Assembly (NCBI GenBank): GCA_003218345.1
Contig: QHNF01000057.1
Span: forward strand, 1 to 8,912
Source of the DNA: Verrucomicrobiota bacterium
GTDB taxonomy: Bacteria > Verrucomicrobiota > Verrucomicrobiia > Chthoniobacterales > UBA10450
Direction of reading: 5' to 3'
DNA length: 8,912 nt
The notes under the pieces were generated by a model. That model did no database searches. It saw only the letters and a list, made by a program, of their open reading frames with translations, and had not been told where the DNA came from. Position 1 is the first letter of the stretch, and the number at the start of each line of letters is the position of its first letter. This document shows, piece by piece, positions 7,699 to 8,912 of this stretch. Both the position numbers and the translations under genes were made by a program.

Positions 7699-7716
7699 AA
7701 AGAAAGTCCACTACCT

Positions 7717-7752
7717 GCCACAACTCCCGATGCTCTTATCGTGGCGTTTTTT
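7717..7752 (+). terminator. Intrinsic terminator candidate
   Basis: GCCAC (7717-7721) pairs with GTGGC (7741-7745), with an inner GAT/ATC pairing. The stem is followed after one G by six T (7747-7752). It lies 18 bases after the stop at 7698 and before the coiled-coil gene, so it would end transcription of the preceding frame. The stem is short and has an internal bulge, hence the moderate confidence. Confidence 0.45.
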
Positions 7753-7854
7753 GGTTAAACACTTCTACCAGTGAGCCTTGGTCACGCTAATTTACTTGCG
7801 AAACTGCTTCAAATGAATCACGATCATGGGGAGAGGAAAGAGTTGTGACATTCT

Positions 7855-8370
7855 ATGGGGGACGCGAGCAAATTCTTCGAGGAGAACATTCTTGGACTCT
7901 CCGATCCTGAAAAATGCAACTTATACGGCGGCCTATCTGAAATGGCTGACGAGTTAAGCGTGCTGCATGATCAGATGAACAAACTGTCTGAAAAGTCTGA
8001 CGAGTTAAGCGTGCTGCATGATCAGATGAACAAACTGTCTGAAAAGTCTGACGAGTTGAGCGTGCTGCATAATCAGATGAACAAACTGTCTGAAAAGTCT
8101 GACGAGTTAAGCGCGCTGCATAATCAGATGAACAAACTGTCTGAAATGGCTGACGAGTTAAGCGCGCTGCCTGATCAGATAAACAGACTCGAAGCAGCCC
8201 TTGCCAAGATAGGGCGGGACATGCGAGAACTTAGGAAATCGGTCCGGGTAGCAAGAGCAGCGCCAAAATCCCCTGAGTTGAGAATCAAATCAAGGCGACG
8301 ACAACCTGCGGCGGATGTGCAAAGCTCCGCGCCTTTAATTACCAAGCGAGAACCCCCCACGAAACCCTGA
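7855..8370 (+). CDS. Coiled-coil protein with five 17-residue tandem repeats and basic tail
   Basis: This intact 171-residue protein is soluble-looking, with no signal peptide or membrane segment. Residues 1-31 (MGDASKFFEENILGLSDPEK onward) are unique. Residues 32-116 are five 17-residue units of consensus DELSVLHDQMNKLSEKS, with apolar residues spaced 3-4-3-4-3. Each unit therefore equals two heptads plus three residues, a regular stammer, which predicts an over-wound helical bundle. Residues 117-140 continue as a charged helix (KIGRDMRELRKSVRVAR). The tail to residue 171 is Arg/Lys/Pro-rich (KSRRR), and could bind nucleic acid or membrane phosphates. The ATG at 7855 is fixed by an in-frame TGA six bases upstream; purine-rich GAGAGGAAAGAG lies rather far from it. 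It follows a terminator candidate, so it is probably transcribed alone. Function unknown; a self-assembling or scaffold protein is the simplest guess. Confidence 0.75.
   Translation: MGDASKFFEENILGLSDPEKCNLYGGLSEMADELSVLHDQMNKLSEKSDELSVLHDQMNKLSEKSDELSVLHNQMNKLSEKSDELSALHNQMNKLSEMADELSALPDQINRLEAALAKIGRDMRELRKSVRVARAAPKSPELRIKSRRRQPAADVQSSAPLITKREPPTKP
7948..8202 (+). repeat. 51-bp in-frame tandem repeat array (5 units)
   Basis: Units begin at 7948, 7999, 8050, 8101 and 8152. Units 1 and 2 are identical in all 51 bases. Unit 3 differs from them at two bases and unit 4 at a handful; unit 5 is diverged in its second half. The bases before unit 1 (TCTGAAATGGCT, 7936-7947) recur at the end of unit 4, a sign of past unequal exchange. 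The unit length is a multiple of three, so copy-number change keeps the gene in frame. It behaves as a VNTR inside the coiled-coil gene. Confidence 0.9.
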
Positions 8371-8371
8371 C

Positions 8372-8389
8372 GCGCGGCTCGAATCGCGC
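8372..8389 (+). terminator. Short hairpin directly after the coiled-coil gene
   Basis: GCGCG (8372-8376) and CGCGC (8385-8389) can form a 5-bp GC stem with an 8-base loop, two bases after the stop codon. Only TT follows, so it is at best a weak terminator or a 3' stabilising hairpin. Confidence 0.25.
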
Positions 8390-8464
8390 TTGCAAACATC
8401 CTTCATTGGCAGGGATTCTAAGCAAGATGCCGGATTTGAAAATCAAACCACCTAGAAGAGACAA

Positions 8465-8563
8465 ATGAAGAAAGTCCAATTTGTGATGAATGGCAACGGC
8501 GGGTTCAAAACCCCTTTTGAAATCCCCCTCGCTCCGCGCCCAAAGCGTGATGAAATACTGTGA
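8465..8563 (+). CDS. Possible 32-residue small protein
   Basis: ATG 8465 opens a frame of 32 residues, MKKVQFVMNGNGGF, then KTPFEIPLAPRPKRDEIL, ending at TGA 8561. AGAAGAG lies about five bases upstream as a modest ribosome binding site. The frame overlaps the start of family copy 3 (ATG 8550) by 14 bases. The residue mix (an FKTPFEIPL stretch with a basic PRPKR end) looks protein-like, but at this length chance is a serious alternative. It could also be the stub of a longer decayed gene. No function is assigned. Confidence 0.25.
   Translation: MKKVQFVMNGNGGFKTPFEIPLAPRPKRDEIL
8501..8526. repeat. Inverted repeat with 7-bp stem and CCCC loop
   Basis: TTCAAAA (8504-8510) and TTTTGAA (8515-8521) are perfectly complementary around a CCCC loop. 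GGG before the stem can pair with CCC two bases after it. It lies just upstream of family copy 3 and inside the possible 32-residue ORF. As RNA it would be a hairpin close to the copy 3 start and might affect its translation; as DNA it may be a protein-binding palindrome. Both readings are inference. Confidence 0.45.
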
Positions 8564-8768
8564 GATCATTGCCGACAACCTCACCGCGTCCGGGTGGACG
8601 TGGGGCTGTGTTGCAACTGTGGATTGCAACGGGTGAACAATCTGGATTGCTGACGCGCATCGCGACGACGGAAAGCGTTTCGTTGCGCGCTCCGATGAAA
8701 TGCTGACTGCGTTTCTCGAACTTGAACGAGTCACGCGCGAATCAATACGCTTCCTAAATGCCGAATGA
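8550..8768 (+). pseudogene. Small repeat-family protein, copy 3, nonsense codon
   Basis: From ATG 8550 (or GTG 8547) the frame reads MKYCEIIADNLTASGWTWGC, then VATVDCNG, followed by TGA at 8634-8636. The same frame then continues uninterrupted as TIWIADAHRDDGKRFVARSD, then EMLTAFLELERVTRE, to TGA 8766-8768, for a total of 72 codons before the final stop. Copy 2 has CGA (Arg) at the position of the internal TGA, so a single C-to-T change at 8634 explains it. Apart from this it is the fullest of the three copies. It starts inside the end of the 32-codon ORF. If translation ends at the TGA only 28 residues are made. Confidence 0.7.
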
Positions 8769-8912
8769 TTCGGCACACTTCCGCCATGCAGCCTTTGACG
8801 ACTTCTCCCTCGGAAGGCCAGGAAATAGATTGCAAGATGCAGTCTAATTCTCGTTAGGTCGTCTCGCCCGCCCGATGGACAGCGGATCACAGCTTGCCAG
8901 GAGAACGGGCGT
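8769..8912. other. Terminal stretch with no recognised feature
   Basis: After copy 3 the final 144 bases contain only a 23-codon plus-strand ORF and the antisense shadow of the pseudogene. I see no promoter, RNA gene or convincing coding region here. Confidence 0.4.

Noticed and set aside
7948..8202. 51-bp direct repeats as a possible CRISPR array
   Set aside because: The units abut without spacers, are a multiple of three, and translate as one continuous frame inside a gene.
8497..8515. GGTTCAAAACC-like sequence resembling a tRNA T-arm
   Set aside because: No acceptor, D or anticodon arms can be fitted around it; the bases are better explained by the TTCAAAA/TTTTGAA inverted repeat.
8634..8636. 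TGA in copy 3 as a selenocysteine codon
   Set aside because: The matching residue in copy 2 is Arg (CGA), not Cys, and no SECIS-like hairpin directly follows.
8339..8890. Minus-strand 183-codon open frame
   Set aside because: It lies antisense to family copy 3 and the end of the coiled-coil gene; the plus strand shows real homology between copies, and similar antisense frames occur opposite copy 1.

Overview
The window looks like chromosomal DNA of a moderately GC-rich soil-type bacterium, most likely from the Verrucomicrobiota (a Chthoniobacterales or Pedosphaera-like lineage). That guess rests on the style of the TPR protein and of MutS, and on a short protein family (start resembling KYWEIIADNL) that I remember as multi-copy in such genomes. 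It is an inference from memory; no 16S rRNA or marker search was possible.

The left part (1-3858) holds a TPR-repeat protein on the minus strand, cut by the window edge, and a complete mutS on the minus strand. Between them lie a heptanucleotide tandem repeat and the remains of a PflX-like radical SAM gene on the plus strand. The remnant keeps its N-terminal and C-terminal ends but has lost the whole catalytic middle.

At 3859-4029 a 171-bp divergent intergenic region separates mutS from a plus-strand gene for an exported PTP-like phytase (inositol polyphosphate phosphatase). All of the phytase's signature residues are visible.

The right part (5014-8912) is accessory in character, entirely plus strand, and mostly damaged. 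It contains three differently broken copies of one ~70-residue protein family (frameshift, truncation, nonsense codon). It also has a large predicted lipoprotein split by a one-base frameshift and a frame-broken, apparently membrane-anchored protein with a small beta-rich C-terminal domain. One intact gene remains, encoding a coiled-coil protein built from five 17-residue tandem repeats with a basic tail. A possible 32-codon ORF sits just before the third family copy.

I see no operon tying these genes into one pathway. MutS acts in mismatch repair and the phytase in phosphate scavenging. The right half reads as a patch where small family members are inserted and decay. The best leads for something undescribed are the repeated small-protein family and the 17-residue-repeat protein.
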